A stretch of DNA of 64,000 nt from Labrys miyagiensis (GTDB taxonomy: Bacteria > Pseudomonadota > Alphaproteobacteria > Rhizobiales > Labraceae), in the NCBI RefSeq assembly GCF_030160835.1, contig NZ_BSPC01000054.1:62001-126000 (forward strand), given 5' to 3'. The position numbers were made by a program, and so were the translations under genes. The notes beneath the pieces are model-generated. The model was given only the letters and a program-made list of their open reading frames with translations. It did no database searches and was not told the origin of the DNA. Position 1 is the stretch's first letter. Every line of letters starts with the position of its first letter. Shown piece by piece: positions 51,698 to 60,737 of the stretch.

Positions 51698-52477
51698 ATG
51701 CTCGATATCTCAGCCCTCCAGTCGATGAAGGTGTTGTTCGCAACTCCCTGTTACATCTCAGCCGTCAGCATGAACTACGTGGTAAGCATGTACAGCCTCG
51801 CCTGCGATGCCTCGGCGTTGGGCCTCAAGACCGTGCTGCACATGCACTCCGAGAGCTTGATCACGCGCGGGCGCAATATGGTGGTGCTGAAGTTCCTGCA
51901 GGACGAATCCTTCACGCATCTGTTCTGGATCGACTCCGACATATCCTTCAACACCCAGGCCGTGATCCGGCTGCTGTTGGCCGACAGAGACGTGGTCGGC
52001 GGCGTCTATCCGATCAAGACGCTGGGCTGGCCCGACGCCCTGCCGCCGGGCATGACGAGGGAGCAGCTGGAGATCCGTTTCGCGCGCTACGCCTTCAACC
52101 CGGTCGATCATGGCAAGACGCCGGTCGGCCAGCATGTCGATGCCGAGGGCTTCATCGAGGTTTCGGAAGCGCCCACCGGCTTCATGGTGATCAAGCGCGA
52201 CGTCTTTCCGAAGATGATGCAGGCCTATCCGCAGCTCAACTACACGCCCGACGGGCCGCCCGACAATCCGCTGAAGCCGTTGCACTGGCTGTTCTTCGAT
52301 TGCATGGTCGATCCCGATTCCGGCCGTTACCTCTCGGAGGACTACGCCTTCTGCCGGCGCTGGCGCGACATCGGCGGCAGGGTCTGGGTGGATTCCCAGT
52401 CCAAGCTCTCTCATCTGGGCCAGTACAACTTCAGCGGCGATGTCGAGACGAGCCTCAAGCAGCAGGGCCACTGGTAG
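51698..52477 (+). CDS. Glycosyltransferase-like protein with GT-A DxD motif
   Basis: A 259-residue protein without signal or membrane helices. KVLFATPCYISAVSMNYVVS opens a nucleotide-binding fold; HLFWIDSDISF has the DxD-type metal site; DVVGGVYPIK and GFMVIKRDVFPKM follow as in GT-A-fold transferases; LSEDYAFCRRWRDIGGRVW ends the domain. It probably modifies an envelope glycan. The start could be 51698 or 51725. It converges on an FkbM methyltransferase. Confidence 0.78.
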   Translation: MLDISALQSMKVLFATPCYISAVSMNYVVSMYSLACDASALGLKTVLHMHSESLITRGRNMVVLKFLQDESFTHLFWIDSDISFNTQAVIRLLLADRDVVGGVYPIKTLGWPDALPPGMTREQLEIRFARYAFNPVDHGKTPVGQHVDAEGFIEVSEAPTGFMVIKRDVFPKMMQAYPQLNYTPDGPPDNPLKPLHWLFFDCMVDPDSGRYLSEDYAFCRRWRDIGGRVWVDSQSKLSHLGQYNFSGDVETSLKQQGHW

Positions 52478-52542
52478 AAGACCGAGCCGCGACGCGCGTC
52501 ATTCCCAAAACCAAGCCGAAGGTTTGATTGGATGACCGTATC

Positions 52543-52640
52543 CTCACAAGCTTCGCTTGTGAGTGGAGACCCGGAATCTGTGAACCTCATCTTTTGAGGA
52601 CTGTGTTCGTGGATTCCGGCGCTCCGGCCGGAATGACGTA
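52543..52640. repeat. Palindromic REP-like element between convergent genes
   Basis: Two nested hairpins: CTCACAAG-CTTCG-CTTGTGAG (52543-52563), then CCGGAATC (about 52571) pairing with GATTCCGG (ending about 52619) around an inner CCTCA/TGAGG. A further CCGG-rich palindrome ends in CGGAATGACG. It lies between the stops of the glycosyltransferase-like and FkbM genes and may terminate both. Confidence 0.6.
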
Positions 52641-52671
52641 AAGCAGAACCTTCTTACCTCTTGATCATCCC

Positions 52672-53511
52672 TCATCCGAAACGCGAGAAGATCGGCACGC
52701 CCTGGTTCAGATCATCGAAATCCCGAACCGGCATCAGCTTGCCATCGAAGGAGGGCCGGCCGGGCGGGCAGAAGACCATGTTCGAATCCCAGCCCGGCAC
52801 CGAAAAGTTCGACCGGTTGAAATTGTCGGTGCGAAAGCGCAAGGCCAGAAACCAGTAGGCGGAATAGCCCTGAGAGCGTAGCTCAGCCAGGATATCTTCC
52901 ACCACTTCGGCCTTGTTCGCCTCGACGAAGAGATAGGGCTGGTGCCGCCCGATCAGACGCCGCCCGCCGCGCAGCACCTGTGGCTCGAAGCCTTCCGCAT
53001 CGATCTTGATCAGGTCGAGCCGGGCAAGATCGGCCAACTCCGGATCGTCGTCGAGGCTAACGACATCGATCGTATCGCTGCGGACGCCGCCCTTGAAGGC
53101 CCCTTCGGTGCTGAAGCCCGCGTCGATCGAAAAGGAGCCATAGTTCCAGGCCTCCTCATAGTCGCCGGTCTGGATGCTGACACGCCCCGGATTCTCTCCG
53201 ACCGCAAGATTGCGCACCACCGCGTTGAGGCGATTGTTGAGGGCCATGTTGCCGCACAGGATGTGGAAGATCGGGCGCTGCGGCTCGTAGCAATAGATCC
53301 GCCCGTTCTCGCAGAAGCGCGAGAGCGGCACGGCGTGCATGCCGATATTGGAGCCGACCTCGATGCACACGCCATCATCGGGCAGCAAGGTTCTGAAGAG
53401 CTCGACCTCCGTCTCCACCCATTCGCCATACATGTCGACATATTGGCTGATCATGTCGCCACGCAGCAGCATGAACATGCCCCATCGGCATTCCCTGAGA
53501 TATGTCTTCAT
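52672..53511 (-). CDS. FkbM-family methyltransferase
   Basis: A 279-residue SAM-dependent methyltransferase. Motif I is CIEVGSNIGMHAVPLSRF; motif II region YCYEPQRPIFHILCGNM; LDLIKIDAEGFEPQVLRGG is the FkbM signature; LFVEANKAEVVEDI follows. FkbM enzymes O-methylate sugars in glycans, glycolipids or natural products. Together with the adjacent glycosyltransferase-like gene it suggests a surface-glycan decoration pair. Confidence 0.88.
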   Translation of the reverse strand: MKTYLRECRWGMFMLLRGDMISQYVDMYGEWVETEVELFRTLLPDDGVCIEVGSNIGMHAVPLSRFCENGRIYCYEPQRPIFHILCGNMALNNRLNAVVRNLAVGENPGRVSIQTGDYEEAWNYGSFSIDAGFSTEGAFKGGVRSDTIDVVSLDDDPELADLARLDLIKIDAEGFEPQVLRGGRRLIGRHQPYLFVEANKAEVVEDILAELRSQGYSAYWFLALRFRTDNFNRSNFSVPGWDSNMVFCPPGRPSFDGKLMPVRDFDDLNQGVPIFSRFG

Positions 53512-53681
53512 CAGGCTTCCCTATCGTGACTCGCTGTGGCTGGATGCCATGATTTCGGGCCGCGTGGAACACGCATTCCATCCAGGACGATCATCACAAC
53601 GGCAGCGAGCAAGCCCGAATGCCGGCAGGCCTTGACGCCATCCCGGCGCTCGCGTTCTCTGGGGCCTCATCGAGAGCCATC

Positions 53682-55052
53682 ATGCCCGCAGATACCAGCG
53701 CGCCGCGCCATCCCGAAGTCGCCGCCTTCCTTGTCGCCCATCCCGATACCCGCTTCATCGAAGCCTTCACGCCCGACCTCACCGGCTACGGCTTCGGCAA
53801 ACGCCTGCCGGTGGGGGAGATCGACAGCCTTTATCGCTCCGGCATGGGCTTTTCCGCCGCCCCCTATGTGCTGAACCCGCAGCATGGCGGCTATGGCTCA
53901 GGTGGCATCGGCTGGGACGATGGCGATCCCGACGCCAGGGGGGTGCCGATCCCCGGCAGCCTGAAGCCGATGACCTGGGCGGCGGTGCCGACCGCGCAGG
54001 TGATGCTCGACATCACCTTCGCCGCCAGCGGCGAGCCGCTCTGGACCGATCCGCGCCATCTCCTGAAGACCATCGTGGCGCAGCTCAACGCGGACGGCCT
54101 CTTCCCGACGGTCGCCTGCGAATATGAGTTCTTCCTCACCGACGGCGCCCGCGAGGCCGATGGCCGTATTCGCCCACCGGTGATTCGGCGTACCGGCCGG
54201 CCTATCGGTCCACCCACCAACCTCTCCGTGCTGACGCTGGAGGAAGTGGCGCTGTGGACGGCCAGGCTGGAGGATGCTGCCCGCGCGCAGGATGTGCCGA
54301 TGGGCAGTGTCATCGCCGAGATGGGCGTCGGCCAGTTCGAGACCAACCTGCACCACCGTGACGACGCGGTGCTCGCGGCCGATCATGCCGTATTGCTTAA
54401 GCGCCTGATCCGCGGCACGGCGCGGGCCGAGGGCTGGGACGCCACCTTCATGGCCAAGCCCTATGCCGACCAGGCGGGCTCAGGCCTGCATGTGCATGTC
54501 AGCCTCAGCGACACAGATGGCCGCAACATCTTCGCCGATGCCGCCACGGGTGAAGCAACGACTCGCCACGCCGTGGCCGGCATGCAGAAGCTGATGCCGG
54601 AATCCCTGGTTTTCTTCGCGCCAAACCATAACAGCTTCCGTCGTTTTGGCGGTCTGTTCGCGCCGGTCAACCGCAAATGGGGTGAGGACAACCGCACGGT
54701 GGCTTTGCGCATTCCCACCGACAAGGGAGCGGGACGGCGCATCGAACACCGCGTCGCCGGGGCGGATGCCAATCCCTATCTCGCCGTCGCCGCCATCCTG
54801 GCAGCCGCCCATCACGGCATCACGCACCGGCTCGAACCGGACGCGCCGGTGGCCGGCAAGCATGCCGGTTTCATCAAGGATCCCGGCCTGCCCGCCGACG
54901 TCTTCGAGGCCGTCCGCCGCCTGAAGGGCGCCAGGGTGCTGAGGGACTATTTCTCCAGGCGCTACCTGGAGACCTATGCCCATCTCGTCCACGGCCAGCA
55001 TGAGGAGTTCCTCTCCGAGCTCAGCGTGCGGGAATATGAGATGTTCTTCTGA
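53682..55052 (+). CDS. Glutamine synthetase family protein (GlnA/PuuA-like ligase)
   Basis: A 456-residue ATP-dependent ligase. The beta-grasp N-terminus (about 1-120) has AFTPDLTGYGFGKRLPVGE. The catalytic domain has VACEYEFFLTD, EMGVGQFETNLHH and TFMAKPYADQAGSGLHVHVS (metal-binding Glu/His), NSFRRFGGLFAP, and RIEHRVAGADANPYLAVAAI. The sequence is of the gamma-glutamylpolyamine synthetase type rather than housekeeping GlnA. The substrate amine is unknown. It is not in a puu operon. ATG 53682 is preferred; the frame is open to 53619. Confidence 0.88.
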   Translation: MPADTSAPRHPEVAAFLVAHPDTRFIEAFTPDLTGYGFGKRLPVGEIDSLYRSGMGFSAAPYVLNPQHGGYGSGGIGWDDGDPDARGVPIPGSLKPMTWAAVPTAQVMLDITFAASGEPLWTDPRHLLKTIVAQLNADGLFPTVACEYEFFLTDGAREADGRIRPPVIRRTGRPIGPPTNLSVLTLEEVALWTARLEDAARAQDVPMGSVIAEMGVGQFETNLHHRDDAVLAADHAVLLKRLIRGTARAEGWDATFMAKPYADQAGSGLHVHVSLSDTDGRNIFADAATGEATTRHAVAGMQKLMPESLVFFAPNHNSFRRFGGLFAPVNRKWGEDNRTVALRIPTDKGAGRRIEHRVAGADANPYLAVAAILAAAHHGITHRLEPDAPVAGKHAGFIKDPGLPADVFEAVRRLKGARVLRDYFSRRYLETYAHLVHGQHEEFLSELSVREYEMFF

Positions 55053-55068
55053 GAGGGCTCTGACGGCG

Positions 55069-55458
55069 CTATTCGACGATGGTGACGGCGTAATTCAAGA
55101 CGTTGCAGCCGGCGCCATGCGTGTCCTTGCCACAGACCTTGAGGCTGAAGCTGTCGCTGTTACCGGTCGGGGGTGGCGTATAAAACAGATTATAGGTGTC
55201 GCTACCGCTGAACTTGCCGGCTTTGGGTTGGTTTGTGACCTCAACGGAGGAGAAACTGACATCGGCCGCCTTGCGCGTAAAGGAAAGCGAACAAGTCCCG
55301 CTGCGGTGGGCTGTCAACTGCAGCGAATAGGATCCACCATCCCCGAGATACATCGTATCGGGCCCCCGAATCTGGCAATCGGCGCTCGCGGGCCCAAGGC
55401 TGACGATGATGATGCTCGTCGCGAGCAGGAAGGTGGATCTGGCGGTCGTCCAAGTCAT
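55069..55458 (-). CDS. Small exported cysteine-containing protein
   Basis: A 129-residue protein with a Sec signal (TFLLATSIIIVSLGPASA, cleaved near residue 26) and a predicted beta-sandwich of about 100 residues. Four cysteines (DCQIRG, GTCSLSF, KVCGKD, GAGCNVL) could form two disulphides. The YLGDGGSYSLQL and TGNSDSFSLKVCG strands look immunoglobulin-like. The family is unknown. It converges with the glutamine synthetase family gene (16-bp gap). Confidence 0.7.
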   Translation of the reverse strand: MTWTTARSTFLLATSIIIVSLGPASADCQIRGPDTMYLGDGGSYSLQLTAHRSGTCSLSFTRKAADVSFSSVEVTNQPKAGKFSGSDTYNLFYTPPPTGNSDSFSLKVCGKDTHGAGCNVLNYAVTIVE

Positions 55459-55610
55459 GGCGTGGGTTCACTCTGGTTGCCGGGCACACGGCCCGGCGGT
55501 GCTATATAGCATGAGGCCTCTTCGTGGAGCCGGGGCGATCAAAAATTTGCGCCCTCGCCCCGATTGGGTCGTCCGCGGCGGCTTGCAGGCCGGCGGTGCG
55601 CCGTTCCCTA

Positions 55611-55637
55611 AATTTATATCGTAAAACGATATAAATT
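55611..55637. promoter_or_regulatory. Perfect 27-bp operator-like palindrome upstream of marR
   Basis: AATTTATATCG (55611-55621), TAAAA, CGATATAAATT (55627-55637): an 11-5-11 perfect dyad in an A+T-rich island, 60 bp upstream of the MarR gene at 55697. This is typical of a MarR/OhrR-class binding site and suggests autoregulation. Confidence 0.75.
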
Positions 55638-55696
55638 GCCCTTGCCGCCTTCCTTCTGTAGAGAAGAGGGCAACAACCAGATGGGCAGCCTCCTGA

Positions 55697-56098
55697 ATGG
55701 AACCGATCGACTATGCAGCGCTGGCGCAGTTTCGCTACGAATTGCGTAAATTCCTCGCCTTCAGCGAGAATGCGGCGGTTGGAGCAGGGCTGACAGGCCA
55801 GCAGCACCAGGCGCTGCTCGCCATACGCGGCCTGTCGCCGGGCGAATTGTCGATCAGCGAGCTCGCCGAGATCCTGCTGTTGCGCCATCACAGCGTGGTC
55901 GAACTGGTCGATCGCCTGGTCAAGCTCGGCCTCGCGGTGCGGGTGGCCGATCCCCGTGACGGGCGACGGGCGCTGATCAGGCTGACACCGCTCGGCGAGG
56001 AAAAGCTGCAGGCCCTGTCCTCCGCCCACCTGAAGGAACTCGCTTCCATCGGCCCGGCGCTCACCCTCATGCTGCAACCCTTCCATGTGAAGGCATAG
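55697..56098 (+). CDS. MarR-family regulator
   Basis: A 133-residue winged-helix protein. LSISELAEILLLRHHSVVEL is the recognition region and DPRDGRRALIRLTPLG the wing, which reads in full as in MarR/SlyA proteins. It lacks cysteines, so redox sensing by thiols is unlikely. The divergent small exported protein gene shares its upstream region, but an obvious target operon is missing. A perfect palindrome upstream suggests it represses itself. Confidence 0.88.
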   Translation: MEPIDYAALAQFRYELRKFLAFSENAAVGAGLTGQQHQALLAIRGLSPGELSISELAEILLLRHHSVVELVDRLVKLGLAVRVADPRDGRRALIRLTPLGEEKLQALSSAHLKELASIGPALTLMLQPFHVKA

Positions 56099-56464
56099 TC
56101 GGGAACCAAGCGGAGGTGGTAGGGTTCCCACTGAGGCCCGTCGGCAAATAGGCGCCTCCATCATTCCCGGCCGAGCCGCTCTTGAGCATAGCGGGAGAGG
56201 ACGAGGGGAAGGGAATCCAGGAGCTCACTGGACCGAGACCTTTGGCCCCTGGATCCCCTTCCCTCCCAGTCACGCAGAGCGAGGACAAACTCCGCGCCAC
56301 CTTGTTCGGCAAGAAGGTCCCTGCCGTCAGCCAGCCTTGAGAGCTTTGCCTCACGCCGGCGTCAGCACCGGACGGCGTGAGGCTCAAATCCGCGTGACAC
56401 AGGTAACGAAGGCTCCAAATACCCGTATAGTGGCTGTAACGCGACATCGGGCTGGAGCCTCGCC
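56099..56464. other. Gene-free spacer with one inverted repeat
   Basis: A 366-bp region before msrA. It contains a 16-bp inverted repeat with one mismatch (GGGAAGGGAATCCAGG near 56210 and CCTGGATCCCCTTCCC near 56255). The msrA promoter should be within the last 80 bp. No protein-like frame is visible. Confidence 0.45.
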
Positions 56465-57172
56465 ATGAAAAAGACCTCGTCGACTTTCCGCAACTGGCTG
56501 ATCGCCGGACTTGCCGTTCCCCTCGCGGCTGGCCTTTGGCTCTCGACTTCCAAGGCCGACGAGGCGCCGCATCTGGTGCCTGCGCCGGCGGTGGACAGCA
56601 TCGCCTCCGGCAATCTCGAAACCGCCGTGCTGGCCGGCGGCTGCTTCTGGGGCGTGCAGGGCGTGTTCCAGCATGTGAAGGGCGTGACGTCGGCCGTGTC
56701 GGGCTATGCCGGCGGCGACAAGGCCCATGCCCAGTACGAGATCGTTTCGACCGGCACCACCGGCCATGCCGAATCCGTGCGCATCACCTTCGACCCTTCC
56801 AAGATCTCTTATGGCAAGATCCTGCAGATCTACTTCTCCGTGGCGACCGATCCGACCGAACTAAACCGCCAGGGCCCGGACACCGGCACGCAATATCGCT
56901 CGCAGATCTTCACCTCGACGCCTGAACAGGCCAAGGTCGCGGCCGCCTATATCAAGCAGCTCGACACGGCCCACACCTACAGCGCCCCCGTGGTGACCAA
57001 GATCGGCGGCCTGCGCGGCTTCTATCCGGCGGAGGATTATCATCAGGACTTCCTGACCCGGAACCCGGACTATCCCTATATCGTGATCAACGACCTGCCC
57101 AAGGTCGCCGCATTGAAGCAACTCTTCCCGGACTATTACCGAGCCGAGCCGGTGCTGGTGGCGGCGAAGTAA
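56465..57172 (+). CDS. msrA: Exported peptide-methionine (S)-S-oxide reductase MsrA
   Basis: A 235-residue protein with an N-terminal export signal (LIAGLAVPLAAGLWLSTSKA, about residues 12-31) before the MsrA domain. The active site is GGCFWGVQGVF (Cys60), followed by SGYAGGDKAHAQYE, TGHAESVRITFDP and GTQYRSQIF. No other cysteine is present in the protein, so the usual C-terminal resolving Cys is missing; recycling must use another reductant. The signal suggests a periplasmic repair enzyme. The ATG at 56465 is preceded by GGAG-like purines. Confidence 0.92.
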   Translation: MKKTSSTFRNWLIAGLAVPLAAGLWLSTSKADEAPHLVPAPAVDSIASGNLETAVLAGGCFWGVQGVFQHVKGVTSAVSGYAGGDKAHAQYEIVSTGTTGHAESVRITFDPSKISYGKILQIYFSVATDPTELNRQGPDTGTQYRSQIFTSTPEQAKVAAAYIKQLDTAHTYSAPVVTKIGGLRGFYPAEDYHQDFLTRNPDYPYIVINDLPKVAALKQLFPDYYRAEPVLVAAK

Positions 57173-57174
57173 AT

Positions 57175-57255
57175 GGGGGGCGGGTCTTCAGACCCGGCCT
57201 CCCCTCCCGACATCCGATATGCTTCCAGGCAGGCGGGTCTGAAGACCCGCCCCCC
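57175..57255. repeat. Family B inverted repeat, copy 3
   Basis: Arms 57175-57200 and 57231-57255 (GGGGGGCGGGTCTTCAGACC and its complement, one mismatch) with a 30-base centre. It starts two bases after the msrA stop and its right edge touches the stop of the convergent GNAT gene. Confidence 0.85.
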
Positions 57256-57917
57256 TAATCAAACTGCAGCTTGCTCTTCTGCTGGCCGGCCTCGTCGAAA
57301 TTCTCCGGCCGCAGCCAGGCCTCGTAGCCCGCCTTCAGGCGCGGCCAGTCGGCATCGATGATGGAGAACCAGGCGGTGTCGCGATTCTGGCCCTTGGCCA
57401 CCATGTGCTGGCGGAAGATGCCTTCGAAGACAAAACCGAAGCGCTCCGCCGCCCGCTTGGAAGGCTCATTGAGATTGTGGCACTTCCACTCGAAGCGACG
57501 ATAGCCGAGCGTGTCGAAGACATAATGGGCGAAGAGATAGAGCGCTTCCGTACATACGCGCGTACGCGCGATGGCCGGGCCCCACAGGACACTGCCGATC
57601 TCGATGACGCCGTGCACGGGATCGATGCGCATCAGCGCCTGGCGTCCTTCCGCCTTGCCGCTCGCCTTGTCGATCACCGCGAAGAACATCGGGTCCTGGC
57701 CGATGGTGGCCTTGTCGAGCCAGGCCTGGAACGCTGCCGCATCCGCCGGCGTGATCTCGAACAGATAGCGGAACCGCCCATCGGCGCCCGGCTCCTGCGC
57801 CGAATGCAGGAGGTCGGCGCCGTGCCTTGCCGCATCGAGCGGTTCCAGCCGTGTGTAGCGGCCTTCGAGAACGACGCGTTCGGGGCACGGCACCCCGTTC
57901 CAGGCCGAGAGGTCCAT
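57255..57917 (-). CDS. GNAT-family N-acetyltransferase (RimJ/RimL-like)
   Basis: A 220-residue acyltransferase of the RimJ/L type: VVLEGRYTRLEPLD, the acceptor-domain region FFAVIDKASGKAEGRQALMR, the acetyl-CoA loop RTRVCTEALYLFAHYVFDTLG and YRRFEWKCHNLNEPSKRAAE. Its substrate is not predictable. It is close to, but not overlapping, the DUF2865 gene upstream on the same strand (39-bp gap). ATG 57917 is preferred over GTG 57920. Confidence 0.9.
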   Translation of the reverse strand: MDLSAWNGVPCPERVVLEGRYTRLEPLDAARHGADLLHSAQEPGADGRFRYLFEITPADAAAFQAWLDKATIGQDPMFFAVIDKASGKAEGRQALMRIDPVHGVIEIGSVLWGPAIARTRVCTEALYLFAHYVFDTLGYRRFEWKCHNLNEPSKRAAERFGFVFEGIFRQHMVAKGQNRDTAWFSIIDADWPRLKAGYEAWLRPENFDEAGQQKSKLQFD

Positions 57918-57956
57918 CACTTATCCTTGGCAGAGGGCAGACGAGAGGCAGCAGGA

Positions 57957-58649
57957 TTATTGCGGGGCGATGCGCTGTTCAAGCGAAAGCACTTCCTGGC
58001 GCACCACCCCTGGCAGCGCCTTGGAGGACGCAACGGAGCTGAAGTCGCTGTCCTCGTGCGGCACATCATTGGAGCCGTGGAAGACCTTGAGCCCATCGGG
58101 CATCACCACGATGTCGCCATTGCGCAGCGTAGGGTCGAGGGAGATCGGGATCTGCGGCAGGCCGCGCGCCGTCGACTGGCAGGTACAGGAAGGGTTCTCG
58201 CCATTGCGGAATGCATAGGCCGTGGGCAGCGCCGTGTAGAGATTGCCGCCCTCGTCCTGGGCCGACTCGATCGCCGGCTTGGTGTTGCCGTTGCTGTCCG
58301 AATTGTTGACTGTGGCGGTGTAGAGCACCATCTGGCCGCCCGTGCAGGAGGACTCGCACATCGAGGCCTGCAAGTCCTGGTCGCGCTGGTTGCGGATGAA
58401 ACCGGTAGCGAAATAATAGCCGTCGCAGGTGCGCACGCAGTAACCCCGCATGCGCGAGGCGCTCACCGCGGGCCCCGGCGCCTTGGGGCGTTGAGTCTGC
58501 GGCTGCTGCTGAACAGGCGGCGCAACGGGCTGGGGACGCTGGCGCGGCCCGAACAGGAAGTCGAACAGGCCCGCATTGGCGCTGCCCGTCGCAACACCCG
58601 CCAGAAGCAGTCCGGTGGCAAGGGAGGCAGCGAAGCGTCTGGTCGTCAT
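57957..58649 (-). CDS. DUF2865 exported protein
   Basis: A 230-residue protein with a Sec signal (SLATGLLLAGVATGSANA, cleaved about residue 26) and a Gln/Pro-rich linker (PVAPPVQQQPQTQRPKAP). The DUF2865 domain follows: GYCVRTCDGYYFATG, MCESSCTGGQMVLY and SCTCQSTARGLP. Seven conserved cysteines suggest disulphide-stabilised folding in the periplasm. The family is restricted mainly to alphaproteobacteria. Function unknown. Confidence 0.85.
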   Translation of the reverse strand: MTTRRFAASLATGLLLAGVATGSANAGLFDFLFGPRQRPQPVAPPVQQQPQTQRPKAPGPAVSASRMRGYCVRTCDGYYFATGFIRNQRDQDLQASMCESSCTGGQMVLYTATVNNSDSNGNTKPAIESAQDEGGNLYTALPTAYAFRNGENPSCTCQSTARGLPQIPISLDPTLRNGDIVVMPDGLKVFHGSNDVPHEDSDFSSVASSKALPGVVRQEVLSLEQRIAPQ

Positions 58650-58740
58650 GTCGAAATTCCTGGCAGGTCACGGAGGGGCTGCACCCAGCCCCACCTCGAC
58701 CTACGGGAGCATCCCGACAAAATCATGTCGGAGCGCGAGG

Positions 58741-60543
58741 TTAGTGGTTGTCGCGCGGCACGCCAAAGGTCTGGGCAACCTTCTGATACTTGACTGCGGG
58801 CTTGAGCACCATCCCATCGCCGAGCTGATCCACCATAGCGCGCTGGATTTCCTGCCAGGGCGTCTGGCTCGGCGCGTAATGGAAGCCGCCGGCTGCGGCG
58901 AGATCGGCCCGGCGCTGTGCCAGTTCCTCATCCGAGATCAGGATATTGGCCTCGCCCTTGTTGAGGTCGATGCGCACCGGGTCGCCCGTCTTGAGGATGG
59001 CAAGGCCGCCGCCTGCCGCCGCTTCCGGCGAGGCGTTGAGGATGGAGGGCGAGCCGGAGGTGCCGGACTGGCGGCCATCGCCGATGCAGGGCAGCGCCGT
59101 GATGCCGCGCTTGATCAGGGCCGCGGGCGGCTGCATGTTCACCACCTCGGCCGCGCCGGGATAACCGATCGGCCCGGTACCGCGGATGAACAGCATGGAA
59201 TGCTCGTCGATGTCGAGCGAGGGATCATCGATGCGGTGGTGATAATCCTCCGGCCCCTCGAACACGATGGCGCGGCCCTCGAAGGCGCCCGGACTCTTCG
59301 GGTCAGCGAGATAGCGGTCGTGGAACTCCTTGGAGATCACGCTCGTCTTCATGATGGCGGAATCGAACAGGTTGCCCGACAGCACGATGAAGCCGGCATC
59401 CTGCACCAGAGCGGTGTCGAAGGTGCGGATCACGTCAGGCAGCTCGATGGAGGCGTTCTTGCAGTTCTCGCCGATCGACTTGCCGTTCACGGTGAGCGCG
59501 CCCTCATGGATGAGCTTGTGTTTCATCAACTCGTTCACGACGGCCGGCACGCCGCCCGCATGCTGGTAGTCTTCGCCGAGATATTTGCCGGCGGGCTGCA
59601 GGTTCACCAGCAGCGGCACCTTGTGGCCGATGGTCTGCCAGTCGCGGATGTCGAGCTCGACGCCGATATGGCGGGCGATGGCGTTGATATGGATGGGCGC
59701 ATTGGTCGAACCGCCGATGGCCGAATTGACCACGATGACGTTCTCGAAGGCTTCGCGCGTCATGATGTCGGAGGGCTTGAGATCCTCCCAGACCATGTCG
59801 ACGATGCGCTTGCCGGTCTCGTACGACATCTGCTGGCGCTCGCGATAGGGCGCGGGAATGGCGGCCGATCCGGGCAGCTGCATGCCGAGGGCTTCGGCCA
59901 GCGAGTTCATCGTGGTGGCCGTGCCCATGGTGTTGCAATAGCCGGTCGACGGCGCCGAGGAGGCCACCATATCCATGAAGCCTTCATAGTCGATCTCGCC
60001 GGTGGCCAGCATCTCGCGGGCCTTCCAGACGATGGTGCCGGAGCCCGTGCGCTCGCCGTGCCACCAGCCATTCAGCATCGGGCCGACGGAGAGCGCGATG
60101 GCGGGAATGTTGACGGTGGCGGCGGCCATCAGACAGGCCGGCGTGGTCTTGTCGCAGCCGATGGTGAGCACCACGCCGTCGATCGGATAGCCATAGAGGA
60201 GTTCCACAAGGCCGAGATAGGCGAGGTTGCGATCGAGCGCCGCACCCGGGCGCTTGCCCGTCTCCTGGATCGGATGGACAGGAAATTCGAAGGCGATGCC
60301 GCCCGCCTCGCGGATACCCTCGCGCACGCGCTCGGCCAGGACGAGATGATGGCGGTTGCAGGGCGAGAGATCAGAGCCGGTCTGGGCGATGCCGATGATC
60401 GGCTTGCCGGACTGCAGTTCCTTGCGCGTGAGGCCGTAATTGAGCTGGCGTTCGATATAGAGCGCCGTCATGCCGGGATTGTCCGGGTTGTTGTACCAGG
60501 CCTGAGACCGCAATTTCCGGGGTTTGCCAGTGGTGTCAGCCAT
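58741..60543 (-). CDS. IlvD/Edd-family sugar-acid dehydratase (L-arabonate/D-xylonate dehydratase-like)
   Basis: A 600-residue dehydratase. Fe-S cluster cysteines are expected in [24 protein letters not shown] and [38 protein letters not shown] and [23 protein letters not shown] are active-site stretches of the sugar-acid branch, not housekeeping IlvD. It dehydrates an aldonate to a 2-keto-3-deoxy acid. Start ATG 60543. The KDG-type kinase 1.4 kb away could act on that product. Substrate uncertain. Confidence 0.88.
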   Translation of the reverse strand: MADTTGKPRKLRSQAWYNNPDNPGMTALYIERQLNYGLTRKELQSGKPIIGIAQTGSDLSPCNRHHLVLAERVREGIREAGGIAFEFPVHPIQETGKRPGAALDRNLAYLGLVELLYGYPIDGVVLTIGCDKTTPACLMAAATVNIPAIALSVGPMLNGWWHGERTGSGTIVWKAREMLATGEIDYEGFMDMVASSAPSTGYCNTMGTATTMNSLAEALGMQLPGSAAIPAPYRERQQMSYETGKRIVDMVWEDLKPSDIMTREAFENVIVVNSAIGGSTNAPIHINAIARHIGVELDIRDWQTIGHKVPLLVNLQPAGKYLGEDYQHAGGVPAVVNELMKHKLIHEGALTVNGKSIGENCKNASIELPDVIRTFDTALVQDAGFIVLSGNLFDSAIMKTSVISKEFHDRYLADPKSPGAFEGRAIVFEGPEDYHHRIDDPSLDIDEHSMLFIRGTGPIGYPGAAEVVNMQPPAALIKRGITALPCIGDGRQSGTSGSPSILNASPEAAAGGGLAILKTGDPVRIDLNKGEANILISDEELAQRRADLAAAGGFHYAPSQTPWQEIQRAMVDQLGDGMVLKPAVKYQKVAQTFGVPRDNH

Positions 60544-60737
60544 CGTGAGACTCCCTAATTTCCTGCCGGGCCTGTGCACCAGGCCGCTGCCTTCTTGCGC
60601 AATTGACGATCTAGCACTTTTGTCAGACCATTCGCAACGCCAAAGCGAAGCGGTGCGGAAAAGCGGGTTCCCACAGCCGTGATTCTCGTTGTAGCCTGCC
60701 CGTCATAGAAGACTTCTTCCCGTAACGGAACGCCCCA

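Noticed and set aside
52780-52800. GTTCGAATCCC resembling a tRNA T-arm
   Set aside because: It lies inside the FkbM gene, and no acceptor stem, D-arm or anticodon arm can be built around it.
58576-60558. A 660-residue open frame antisense to the sugar-acid dehydratase
   Set aside because: No motif and a shadow-type composition; the dehydratase is complete on the other strand.
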